Source: Australimonas brisbanensis
Lineage (GTDB): Bacteria > Chloroflexota > Dehalococcoidia > Lucifugimonadales > Australimonadaceae
Length of the DNA: 64,000 nucleotides
NCBI GenBank assembly: GCA_038147155.1
Contig: JAYQTA010000002.1
Coordinates: 1-64,000 of the forward strand
Reading direction: 5' to 3'
A program made the translations under genes and the position numbers. Positions 43,085 through 50,870 of this stretch are shown here, one piece after another. A model generated the notes under the pieces. That model was not told the origin of the DNA and made no database searches. It saw only the letters and a program-made list of their open reading frames with translations. The stretch's first letter is position 1, and each line of letters opens with the position of its first letter.

Positions 43085-44088
43085 GGGTGCACCTCATGCA
43101 AGGAGGGGATGCCGCCCAGGCCCGTGGCGGAGCGGACGGCGGCGGCGATGGCCCGCGCCAGGACCGTGGGGGCCAGCGCACACAGCCGGGGGAACTCGTC
43201 CGGTGCGTCCAGCACACCCGTGCCCAGGGCGAAAACCGTATCACCGTCGTGCAGGGTGTGAGCGGGGCGCACCGCCAGGGCGATGCCGTCGTGGGCCACG
43301 GCTGCCAGGCGGTTGGCCTGTGCCTTGGTGAGCACGGCGTTGGTGGCGACCACGGCGATGGTGGTGTTCCCGCCGGTCTCCGGTAGTCCCGGTGCCCCGC
43401 CGGAGGGCACGTGGCGCAGCCCCCGGTGGCCGTAGGACGGGTCGGCGTACACGTCAACGGCCGGGGTGGGCCTGCCCGACTCCTCGCGCGGGCCCGCCAA
43501 GAGCGCGCCGGAGTCCGGGTCATGCACCGACCCCACGGCGTTCACCACCACGAGGGCCGCCAGCACCAGCCCGTCGCCCACGTCCAGCGAGGCCGAGCCA
43601 ACGCCGCCCTTCATGGCGCGGGCGCGTCCCCACGCCTTACCCACCGTGGCCCCGGTGCCGCCGCCCACGCTCCCCTGCCCCACCGGCGCGCTCGATGCGA
43701 CGGCGGCAGCGGCGTAGCCGTCAGCCTCACCGGGACGCACGCTCCCGTCCACCAGGCCCAGATCGAAGATGATGGCCCCTGCCACGATGGGCACCAGGAA
43801 CTCACCCACCCGGTGGCCACACCCGTGCTCCTCCAGGTAGCGCACCACCCCATCTGCCGCAGCAAGGCCGTAGGCGCTCCCGCCGGAGAGGAGCAGGCCG
43901 TGGACGTGAGGCACCGCGTTCTCGGCACGGAGCAGGTCCGTCTCACGGGTGCCGGGGGCCGCGCCACGCACGTCCACCCCGCCCACCGCGCCAGAGCGGG
44001 TGAGCACCACCGTGCACCCCGTGCCGTGGGCCGGGTCGGTGTGGTGCCCCACTTCGATCCCCGCTACGTCCGTCAGCGTTCCGTTCAT
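43081..44088 (-). CDS. P1 family peptidase (DmpA/L-aminopeptidase type)
   Basis: A 335-residue N-terminal-nucleophile hydrolase. It begins NGTLTDVAGIEVGHHTDPAHGTGCTVVL, the family start, and contains LLSGGSAYGLAAADGV, the VGGGTGATVGKAWG glycine loop and the GGNTTIAVVATNAVLTKAQA site, where chain cleavage before the nucleophile Thr/Ser would occur. Members cleave N-terminal residues or beta-amino acid amides. A beta-alanyl peptidase could feed beta-alanine to panC, an attractive but unproved link. ATG 44088 has GGAGGGG upstream. It heads the pan operon. Confidence 0.88.
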   Translation of the reverse strand: MNGTLTDVAGIEVGHHTDPAHGTGCTVVLTRSGAVGGVDVRGAAPGTRETDLLRAENAVPHVHGLLLSGGSAYGLAAADGVVRYLEEHGCGHRVGEFLVPIVAGAIIFDLGLVDGSVRPGEADGYAAAAVASSAPVGQGSVGGGTGATVGKAWGRARAMKGGVGSASLDVGDGLVLAALVVVNAVGSVHDPDSGALLAGPREESGRPTPAVDVYADPSYGHRGLRHVPSGGAPGLPETGGNTTIAVVATNAVLTKAQANRLAAVAHDGIALAVRPAHTLHDGDTVFALGTGVLDAPDEFPRLCALAPTVLARAIAAAVRSATGLGGIPSLHEVHP

Positions 44089-44255
44089 CGCCCCTCCGGG
44101 GCCGCGCCCCGGTTGAAATGGAAACGCCCGCGCAGCGGCGGGCATGGGCGCGGGGCGCGTTGGCTCGCTGGATGCGTCCGGGCCGTGATGGTCCCGGCGC
44201 GCGCGCCTCGCGCTGTGCTGCATGCTCACCGCCCCGCAGGGTCGGCTGCGAGGGG

Positions 44256-44284
44256 AGCATACGGCGCGGGGTGGGGGTGGTCAA
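44256..44284 (-). promoter_or_regulatory. Promoter of the P1 peptidase-pan operon
   Basis: Minus-strand TTGACC (44279-44284) and TATGCT (44256-44261), 17 bases apart, 168 bases before the P1 peptidase start. Confidence 0.55.
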
Positions 44285-44293
44285 CGAAGAGAG

Positions 44294-44322
44294 AAGGGCC
44301 CCGGCGCGATGCCGGGGCCCTT
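44294..44322 (-). terminator. Terminator of guaB3
   Basis: A 12-bp perfect stem AAGGGCCCCGGC/GCCGGGGCCCTT with a five-base loop, followed on the minus strand by CTCTCTTCG. It lies 30 bases after the GuaB3 stop. Confidence 0.7.
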
Positions 44323-44351
44323 GGCTCCACAGGGATGCTCCGCCTCAGGGG

Positions 44352-45503
44352 CTAGATGAGGCCGGAGCGCTGGAAGATCTTGCCCTCGGTGGCGATGGTG
44401 GGGGCAACCACCAGCTCGGCGCGCTCGTGGAACTCGGCGATGGTCTGCGCGCCCACCATGCTCATGCACACCTTGATGGCGCCCACCAGGTTGTGGGTGC
44501 CGTTGGTGACGTGGGAGGGGCCGAAGAGCACCTGCTCCAGGCTGGCGTTGCGGCCCACGTTGATGCGGGTGCCGCGCGGCAGGGCCGGGTGCGGGGAGGC
44601 CATGCCCCAGTTGAAGCCCATGCCGGGGGCCTCGTTGGTCTGGGCGAAGGGGGTGCCGATCATCACTGCGTCGGCGCCGGAGGCCAGCGCCTTGCACAGG
44701 TCGCCGCCGGTGCGGATGCCGCCGTCGGTGATGATGGAGACGTAGCGCCCGGTGCGGGAGTAGTACTCGTCGCGCGCCGCGGCGCAGTCGAGGGTGGCGG
44801 AGACCTGCGGCACGCCCACGCCCGTGACCTCACGGGTGGTGCAGGCGGCGCCCGGGCCGACGCCCACCAGGATGCCGTGGATGCCCTGCTCCATCAGCTC
44901 CATGGTGGCGGAGATGGTGACGGTGTTGCCCACCAGGATTGGCACCGGCAGCTGGGCCACCAGGTCCGAGAGGCGCAGGCCCAGGGTGGAGGAGGAGAGG
45001 TGGCGGGCGGTGGTGACGGTGGACTGGACGACGATGATGTCGGCGCCGGCCTCCACGGCCAGGGGAGCCAGGCGCTTGGTGGAGGCGGGGGTGACGCTCA
45101 CGGCGCAGACGGCGCCGGTGGCCTTGATCTCCTGCACCCGCTTGCCGACCAGCTCGTCACGCAGCGGTGCGGTGTACACCTTCTGCATGACCTCGGTGAC
45201 CTTCTCCTTGGGCGCGGCGGCGATCTCCTTGAGGGGCTCGTAGGGGTCGTCGTAGCGCGAGTACACGCCCTCCAGGTTCATGACGCCGAGGCCCCCGGCC
45301 TTGGCCATGTGACCGGCGAATGCCGGGTCCACGATGGCGTCCATGGCGGAGGCGAGGATGGGGATGGAGAACTGGAAGGGGCCGATGTTGAGGTCGGTAA
45401 CCGAGAGCTCAGGGTTGGTGGTCACGTCACCGGGGACGATGGCCACCTCTTCGAAACCATAGGTCCGCCGAAGTTCCTTCGCCTGAACCCGCTGTAGCAC
45501 CAT
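44352..45503 (-). CDS. guaB3: GuaB3 family IMP dehydrogenase-related protein
   Basis: A 383-residue TIM-barrel protein of the IMPDH/GMPR superfamily without the CBS pair, the size of the GuaB3 group found in Actinobacteria, Cyanobacteria and Chloroflexota. It has the flavin-less catalytic Cys loop GPGAACTTREVTGVGVPQ, DGGIRTGGDL and MGFNWGMASPHPALPRG. Whether it acts as IMPDH or as a guanine-nucleotide reductase or sensor is not clear from sequence. The ATG at 45503 has a G-rich stretch before it. A longer start at 45518 (MGGDAM) is possible. Confidence 0.85.
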   Translation of the reverse strand: MVLQRVQAKELRRTYGFEEVAIVPGDVTTNPELSVTDLNIGPFQFSIPILASAMDAIVDPAFAGHMAKAGGLGVMNLEGVYSRYDDPYEPLKEIAAAPKEKVTEVMQKVYTAPLRDELVGKRVQEIKATGAVCAVSVTPASTKRLAPLAVEAGADIIVVQSTVTTARHLSSSTLGLRLSDLVAQLPVPILVGNTVTISATMELMEQGIHGILVGVGPGAACTTREVTGVGVPQVSATLDCAAARDEYYSRTGRYVSIITDGGIRTGGDLCKALASGADAVMIGTPFAQTNEAPGMGFNWGMASPHPALPRGTRINVGRNASLEQVLFGPSHVTNGTHNLVGAIKVCMSMVGAQTIAEFHERAELVVAPTIATEGKIFQRSGLI

Positions 45504-45706
45504 GGCGTCGCCCCCCATATGTTGTGGATATTTGCGCAACGATAGCACCGGCGTGCGACGGGCGTCAACGCTTCGTGCCCTATTTCACAAAGTTGGAGTT
45601 CCGCCGCGTCGTTGACTGCCGCACCGCCCACAAGCAACCGTGAGCAGGGCCGAGCATACACCCGCTTGAGCCATCGTGCGCGGCCGTGCGCGGCCCCCGG
45701 ACGCCG

Positions 45707-45774
45707 TTGACGCGCAGGGCCCCCCTTGCTACATTCGGCCTGCCCCGTTAGCACTCGCTCCGTACGTCTGCTAA
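45707..45774 (+). promoter_or_regulatory. hrcA promoter and CIRCE operator
   Basis: TTGACG (45707-45712)-N17-TACATT (45730-45735), followed by TTAGCACTC-N9-GTCTGCTAA (45748-45774). The left arm is a perfect CIRCE half-site; the right arm matches GAGTGCTAA at 7 of 9 bases. HrcA binding here would repress hrcA-dnaJ. Confidence 0.75.
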
Positions 45775-45790
45775 CGCGGCGGGAGCACCC

Positions 45791-46852
45791 ATGCCCGACG
45801 CCACGCCCAACCCACGACTCAACCCCCGCAGGCAGTCCCTGCTGGAGATCATCGTGGGCGATTACATCCGCACCGCCGCCCCGGTGGCCTCGCAGCAGAT
45901 CGCACGCGAGCACGGCCTCTCGGTCAGCTCGGCCACGATCCGCAACGACATGGCGGAGCTCGAGGAGATGGGCTACATCTCCCGCCCCCACGCCTCTGCG
46001 GGCGGGGTGCCCGCCCCCGCGGCCTACCGCTTCTACGTGGGCCGCATGGTGGACCGGGCGCGCCCTTCGGAGCAGCTTGCCGCCAGCACCCGTGAGGGGC
46101 TGGTGGCGGAGGCCGCCGACCCCGACGAGTGGGCGCGGCGGGCTGCGGCGCTGCTATCGGAGGCGGTGCACAACGTGGCCATCGCCACCACGCCCCGCGT
46201 GTACCAGGCGCGCATCCGCCAGCTCCAGCTGGTGAGCCTGCACGAGCGTCAGTGCCTGCTGGTGCTGGTGATGCAGGAGGGGCGGCTGCGTCAGCGCATG
46301 GTGCTGCTGCCCCAACCCGCCACCCAGGATGAGCTCACCACGCTGGCGACCCGCCTGAACAACGTCGCCTCCGGCCTCAACGCGGCCGAGCTGCGCACGG
46401 CGTGGGACCAGCGCGACATCGCCGGAGCCCTGGGCGACGCGGTGCTGGGCGAGGTGCTGCGACTGCTGGCCGAGGAGGAGCAGGAGGAGCCGGGCCGCCG
46501 GTACACGGATGGCCTGCGCCACATGCTGGGCCAGCCTGAGTTCCAGAGCGCGGTGCGCGCCCGCGAGGCCGTGGAGGTGCTGGAGGACGGCACGGTGCTG
46601 CGCCAGGTGTTCGCCGGAGCGGGCCACGACCGCAGCGGCGTGGACGTGGTGATCGGCGATGAGTCCACCACCGAGCAGCTGCGCCCCTACTCGGTGGTGT
46701 TCGCCCGCTACGGGCTGCCGGGCCAGGCGGTGGGCGTGATCTCCGCCCTGGGCCCCACCCGCATGGACTACCCGTCTGCCATCGCCTCGGTGCGGTTCCT
46801 GGCGAATGCCCTGACGGGCCTGCTGGCGGGGCTCGAGGACGAGCAGAGCTAG
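45791..46852 (+). CDS. hrcA: Heat-inducible transcription repressor HrcA
   Basis: A 353-residue repressor that binds CIRCE. The N-terminal winged helix reads RQSLLEIIVGDYIRTAAPVASQQIAREHGLSVSSATIRNDMAELEEMGYISRPHASAG. The C-terminal effector domain ends RMDYPSAIASVRFLANAL. It sits behind a CIRCE site and is followed two bases later by dnaJ, then prmA. GroEL normally helps fold HrcA; no groEL lies in this window. Confidence 0.92.
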   Translation: MPDATPNPRLNPRRQSLLEIIVGDYIRTAAPVASQQIAREHGLSVSSATIRNDMAELEEMGYISRPHASAGGVPAPAAYRFYVGRMVDRARPSEQLAASTREGLVAEAADPDEWARRAAALLSEAVHNVAIATTPRVYQARIRQLQLVSLHERQCLLVLVMQEGRLRQRMVLLPQPATQDELTTLATRLNNVASGLNAAELRTAWDQRDIAGALGDAVLGEVLRLLAEEEQEEPGRRYTDGLRHMLGQPEFQSAVRAREAVEVLEDGTVLRQVFAGAGHDRSGVDVVIGDESTTEQLRPYSVVFARYGLPGQAVGVISALGPTRMDYPSAIASVRFLANALTGLLAGLEDEQS

Positions 46853-46853
46853 C

Positions 46854-47933
46854 GTGGCAACCAAACGCGACTACTACGAGGTGCTGGAGGTCCCCAAGGA
46901 CGCCTCAGAGGAGGACATCCGCAAGGCCTTCCGGCGCAAGGCGCTGGAGTACCACCCCGACCGCAACAAGGCCGAGGACGCCGCCGACCGTTTCAAGGAG
47001 GTCAACGAGGCCTACCAGGTGCTCACCGACCCGGCACGGCGCCAGCGCTACGATCGCTTCGGCCACACGGCGGGCGGCCCGGGCGCAGGCGCGCAGCAGG
47101 GCGGCGGATTCGAGGGCTTCGGGGACGTGTTCGGCGGGTTCGGCGACATCTTCGACGCCTTCTTCGGCGGCGGCGTGGCGGGCGGGCGCCCCCAGGCGCG
47201 CCCCGGACGCGACCTCTCAGCCAGGCTGACGGTCTCCTTCGAGGAGGCGGCCTTCGGTACGGACAAGAACGTGGACGTCTCCCGCACCGAGCGCTGCGCC
47301 CGGTGCAACGGCACCGCCTCCGAGCCCGGTCACACCCCCGTCACCTGCGAGAATTGCAAGGGCAGTGGGCGCGTGCGCCGCTCCCAGCGTTCCATCTTCG
47401 GCCAGTTCGTCACCGAGGCCGCCTGCAACGTGTGCAGCGGCACCGGCCGCACCGTCTCCCACCACTGCACCCAGTGCAAGGGGTCGGGCCGCGAGCGCGC
47501 CAAGCGCACCCTGGAGGTGGCGGTGCCCGCAGGGGTGTTCAACGGCGCGCGCCTCAACCTGCGCGGCCAGGGCGATGCGGGCGAATCGGGCGCTCCGGCG
47601 GGCGATCTGCTGGTGGACATCCGCGTGGAGCCCCACCCGCTCTTCGACCGCGAGGAGAACGACATCCTCTACACCCTCAATCTCACCTACCCCCAGGCAG
47701 CCCTGGGCACGGAGGTGGAGGTGCCCACCCTGGACGGGGAGACCAAGCTGAAGGTGCCCGCGGGCACGGCGGCGGGGACCGTCTTCGCCCTCAAGGGCAA
47801 GGGGGTGCCCCACCTGGGACGACCCGACCGTCGCGGCGATGAGCTGGTAACGGTGAACGTGGTGATCCCGGAGAAGCTCTCCAAGCGCCAGCGCCAACTG
47901 CTGGAGGAACTCCAGCGCGAGCTGGACCACTAG
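46854..47933 (+). CDS. dnaJ: DnaJ co-chaperone
   Basis: A 359-residue Hsp40. The J domain has YHPDRNKAEDAADRF with the HPD motif, then a Gly/Phe-rich linker (GGGFEGFGDVFGGFGDIFDAFFGGG). Four zinc repeats follow: CARCNG, CENCKGSG, CNVCSGTG and CTQCKGSG. The C-terminal substrate domains end REL. The start is a GTG two bases after the hrcA stop. Its frame is intact, unlike dnaK, which lies in another operon. Confidence 0.93.
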   Translation: MATKRDYYEVLEVPKDASEEDIRKAFRRKALEYHPDRNKAEDAADRFKEVNEAYQVLTDPARRQRYDRFGHTAGGPGAGAQQGGGFEGFGDVFGGFGDIFDAFFGGGVAGGRPQARPGRDLSARLTVSFEEAAFGTDKNVDVSRTERCARCNGTASEPGHTPVTCENCKGSGRVRRSQRSIFGQFVTEAACNVCSGTGRTVSHHCTQCKGSGRERAKRTLEVAVPAGVFNGARLNLRGQGDAGESGAPAGDLLVDIRVEPHPLFDREENDILYTLNLTYPQAALGTEVEVPTLDGETKLKVPAGTAAGTVFALKGKGVPHLGRPDRRGDELVTVNVVIPEKLSKRQRQLLEELQRELDH

Positions 47934-47958
47934 TCCCCCACCCTGGCCCCGGTAGGTG

Positions 47959-48879
47959 ATGATGCCCCGCACCCCGCGTGAGACGGTCTGGCTCGAGGTG
48001 AAGGCCGAGGTCCCTTTCGAATTCGTGGAGCCGGTGGCCGAGCTGTTCCGCCGCTACGGCAAGGGGGGCGTTGCCATCGAGCAGCCCGGCGGCTGGAACC
48101 CCGACGAGGGCGAGATGGCCCCCGCCGAGGCATCGGCCATCGTGCGCTGCTACATGCCCCGCACGCCGGCCTACAGGACGGCGCGGGAGATGGTGCACAT
48201 CGGCCTGGACCTGGTGGGGCACATCAACGGCCCCCTGGTGGTGGAGGAGCGCGAGGTCACCGAGCGCGAGTGGGAGGAGGCGTGGAAGGCCCACTTCACC
48301 CCCCTGCGCGTGGGCAAGCGCCTGCTGGTGCAGCCCCCCTGGCACCGGGGCGAGGCGGGGCCGGACGACATCGTCATCGAGATAGACCCTGGCCTCGCCT
48401 TCGGGACGGGCCACCACCCCACCACCCACCGCACCCTGGCGTGCATGGAGCGCCTGCTCAAGCCCGGCGATGCCGTGCTGGACGTGGGCGCGGGGAGCGC
48501 GATCCTGTCCGTGGGCGCGGCCAAGATGGGCGCCGGCAGGGTGCTGGGGGTGGAGATAGACCCGGTGGCGCTGAAGGCGGGGCGCGCCAACCTGCGGGCG
48601 AACAAGGTGTCCGGCGCGGTGCGCCTGTACGCCGGGAGCCTGCCCAACGAGCACATCGCGCCCCACTCGGCGGACCTGGTGCTGGCCAACGTGAACTCGG
48701 TGGCACTGGCCAATCTCGCCCCGGAGCTGGCGCGCGCGCTGGCGCCGGGCGCTCACCTGGTGGCGGCGGGGATCCTCAGCGAGCGCCTGGGGCAGGTGGA
48801 GGAGGCGTTCACCGCCGCCGGCATCACCATCGAGGAGCGCATCCTCGACGGGGAGTGGGTCGTCCTGGTCTGCCGCTAG
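47959..48879 (+). CDS. prmA: Ribosomal protein L11 methyltransferase
   Basis: About 306 residues. The N-terminal substrate-binding part is followed by a SAM-binding fold with GTGHHPTTHRTLACMERLL, VLDVGAGSAILSVGAAKMGAGRVLGVEIDPVA (DVGCGSGIL in most PrmA) and VLANVNSVALANLAPELARAL. PrmA trimethylates L11. It often follows dnaJ in bacteria, as here (25 bases apart). GTG/ATG/ATG codons stand in a row at the start; the first ATG is used. Confidence 0.9.
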   Translation: MMPRTPRETVWLEVKAEVPFEFVEPVAELFRRYGKGGVAIEQPGGWNPDEGEMAPAEASAIVRCYMPRTPAYRTAREMVHIGLDLVGHINGPLVVEEREVTEREWEEAWKAHFTPLRVGKRLLVQPPWHRGEAGPDDIVIEIDPGLAFGTGHHPTTHRTLACMERLLKPGDAVLDVGAGSAILSVGAAKMGAGRVLGVEIDPVALKAGRANLRANKVSGAVRLYAGSLPNEHIAPHSADLVLANVNSVALANLAPELARALAPGAHLVAAGILSERLGQVEEAFTAAGITIEERILDGEWVVLVCR

Positions 48880-48882
48880 CGC

Positions 48883-49899
48883 CTACTCGGGCCGGGGCGT
48901 GCGGGCCATCAGCTCGGCGACGGCATCGCGCGGGGCCATGCCCTGGAAGAGCACCCGTGCCGTGAGTTCGGCGATGGGCATCTCCACCCCGTGGTGGGCG
49001 GCCATCTCCAGCGCCGCCCGGGTGGTGGTGACGCCCTCTGCCACCTCGCCACCCAGGGCAGCCAGCGCAGCCTCCAGGCTCTTGCCGCCGGCCAGCGCCA
49101 GCCCCACCCGATGGTTGCGCGAGAGGCCGGAGTAGCACGTCGCCAGCAGGTCCCCCATACCGGCGTTGCCCGCGAAGGTGACGGGCTGGGCGCCTGCAGC
49201 CACGCCCAGTCGCGTGATCTCCGCCAGCCCCCGAGTGATGAACGCCGCCTTGGCGTTGTCGCCCAGCTCCATCCCCTCGCAGATACCCGCCCCGATGGCG
49301 ATGACGTTCTTCAGCGCCCCGGCCAGTTCCGTGCCCAGCAGGTCGTTGTTGGTGTAGACGCGCAGCGCCGTGGAGTTGAGCAGCGCCTGCGCCGTCCCGG
49401 CCGCATCCGGGCTGTCCGAAGCCACCACGGTGGAGGTGGGCAGCCCCGCCACCACCTCGCGTGCCAGGTTGGGTCCGGAGAGGGCGCATACGCTCCCCGC
49501 CGCCTGGGGAAGCTCCTCGGTCAGCAGGGTGCTCATCCGCTTGAAGGTGCCCTGCTCCAGCCCCTTGGCCGCCGAGACCACGATGCACCCCGGCTCCAGG
49601 TGACCCGCCGCCCGGCGCGCGTTCTCCCGCAGGGTGTGGGAGGGGACGGCGAACAGCACAGCCGCCGCGTCCGCGAGCCCCTCGTTCCACCGGTGCGTGA
49701 CGGCGAGCGAGTGGGGGAACGGGTAGCCGCGCAGGCTGGGGTGCTCTCGCGCGTGCTCCAGCGCCGCAGCCTCATCGGGGGTGCGCGCCAGCAGGCGCAC
49801 GGACGCGCCGTGCCGCGCCAGGACGATGGCGAGGGTGGTGCCCCAGGATGAGGTGCCGACGACGGCGATGGGGCCAGGGTGCGGGACGGTGGCGCTCAC
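48883..49899 (-). CDS. gpsA: Glycerol-3-phosphate dehydrogenase [NAD(P)+]
   Basis: A 338-residue enzyme making sn-glycerol 3-phosphate for phospholipid synthesis. It has the Rossmann motif VVGTSSWGTTLAIVLARHG (GAGSWGT in most), KGLEQGTFKRMSTLL, LSGPNLAREV, LKNVIAIGAGICEGMELGDNAKAA and AGMGDLLATCYSGLSRN. It converges with prmA, their stops three bases apart. The substitution of Thr-Ser at the glycine motif is unusual but the remaining signature is clear. Confidence 0.92.
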   Translation of the reverse strand: MSATVPHPGPIAVVGTSSWGTTLAIVLARHGASVRLLARTPDEAAALEHAREHPSLRGYPFPHSLAVTHRWNEGLADAAAVLFAVPSHTLRENARRAAGHLEPGCIVVSAAKGLEQGTFKRMSTLLTEELPQAAGSVCALSGPNLAREVVAGLPTSTVVASDSPDAAGTAQALLNSTALRVYTNNDLLGTELAGALKNVIAIGAGICEGMELGDNAKAAFITRGLAEITRLGVAAGAQPVTFAGNAGMGDLLATCYSGLSRNHRVGLALAGGKSLEAALAALGGEVAEGVTTTRAALEMAAHHGVEMPIAELTARVLFQGMAPRDAVAELMARTPRPE

Positions 49900-49958
49900 G
49901 CGGGCGCTCCAGTGGGCCGATTGGAGGCCATCTTAGCGCACCCCGGCAAGGGTGGCCC

Positions 49959-50417
49959 TCACTCGGCCAACTGCTCCTCGTAGTGCGCGGAGCCCTCGGT
50001 CTGCCAGACGCGCACGTCCTCGGGCCAGGTGGACTTGATGTAGGCCAGGATGTCCACCACCTGCTGCTCTGACAGGCGCTCCCGGAACGCGGGCATGGCC
50101 GAGCCCTGCACGGGCAGCCCATCCAGCACCCAGCCCGCCAGCAGCCGGTCGGGGTGGTGCCAGGTGTGGCCGGAGGCATCGTGCGCAGGCGCGCCGAACA
50201 CACGCTCCCCGCCCGTCTCCGGGCTGGCGTGGCAGGCGATGCAGTTGGCCCCGTAAAGCGCCCTCCCCGCCTCGGCCTGCGCCGCGGTGGGCTCAATGGG
50301 GTAAAGTGATGGGCCGTCGTCGCCGCCCCCGCTGCACGCAGCCAGCAGCGCGGCCAGGGCGACCGATGCCCCCACGAGGGAGAGCGGGTGGACGCGGGCT
50401 GGTGCAGAAAGGACCAT
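49959..50417 (-). CDS. Class I cytochrome c lipoprotein
   Basis: A 152-residue exported electron carrier. The signal peptide ends in a lipobox LAACSGG with C28 lipidated. The heme site is C59-I-A-C-H63, and M108 in SAMPAF is the likely axial methionine. A helix-rich C-terminus (EQQVVDILAYIKSTWP) completes the cytochrome c fold. The heme would be attached by the Ccm system (ccmABCD, ccmE at 6.5-12.9 kb). Its redox partners are not in the window. Confidence 0.85.
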   Translation of the reverse strand: MVLSAPARVHPLSLVGASVALAALLAACSGGGDDGPSLYPIEPTAAQAEAGRALYGANCIACHASPETGGERVFGAPAHDASGHTWHHPDRLLAGWVLDGLPVQGSAMPAFRERLSEQQVVDILAYIKSTWPEDVRVWQTEGSAHYEEQLAE

Positions 50418-50516
50418 GGCGTGCAGTCTCCGAGTCGGGGCTTGCCGCAGCATAGCGTGGGGCCTATCGTCCCTGCCCACGACGAACGGGCGCCCCGGAG
50501 GGCGCGGAGGGTGCGC

Positions 50517-50867
50517 ATGCGCGTGATGCGGGTTTACACCGGCGATGACAACCGCTCGCACTTCGAGGACATCGACCTGGAGTTCGACGCGAGCGCGGGC
50601 CGCTTCTCCCGCGCGCTGATGCAGGTCGCGCGCGAGACAGGCTTCAACTTTCAGCCCGGCGGCTTCCAGGACACCATGCACACCGCACCCTACCGGCGCA
50701 TGGTCATCATCCTCTCCGGCGGGGTGGACATCGTCCTCTCGGACGGCACCAACCGGCAGGTGGGGCCGGGGGACGTGATCATCTTCGAGGACACCACCGG
50801 GGAGGGGCACCTCATGAACCCCATCGGCGATGAGCCCCGCTACTCGGCCTACGTGGCGCTGGAGTAG
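50517..50867 (+). CDS. Small cupin-domain protein
   Basis: A 116-residue single-cupin protein starting MRVMRVYTGDDN. It has MVIILSGGVDIVLSDGTNRQVGPGDVIIFEDTTGEGHLMNP, with H in the second motif but without the HxH of the first, so metal binding is doubtful. ATG 50517 has GGAGG six bases upstream. It is convergent with thrS; the product and substrate are unknown. It is not closely similar to the bicupins at 8.9-12.3 kb. Confidence 0.75.
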   Translation: MRVMRVYTGDDNRSHFEDIDLEFDASAGRFSRALMQVARETGFNFQPGGFQDTMHTAPYRRMVIILSGGVDIVLSDGTNRQVGPGDVIIFEDTTGEGHLMNPIGDEPRYSAYVALE

Positions 50868-50870
50868 CCC

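Noticed and set aside
45581..45590. A Rex half-site (TTTGTGAAAT on the minus strand) upstream of guaB3
   Set aside because: Only one half-site is present, so it is too weak to call an operator.
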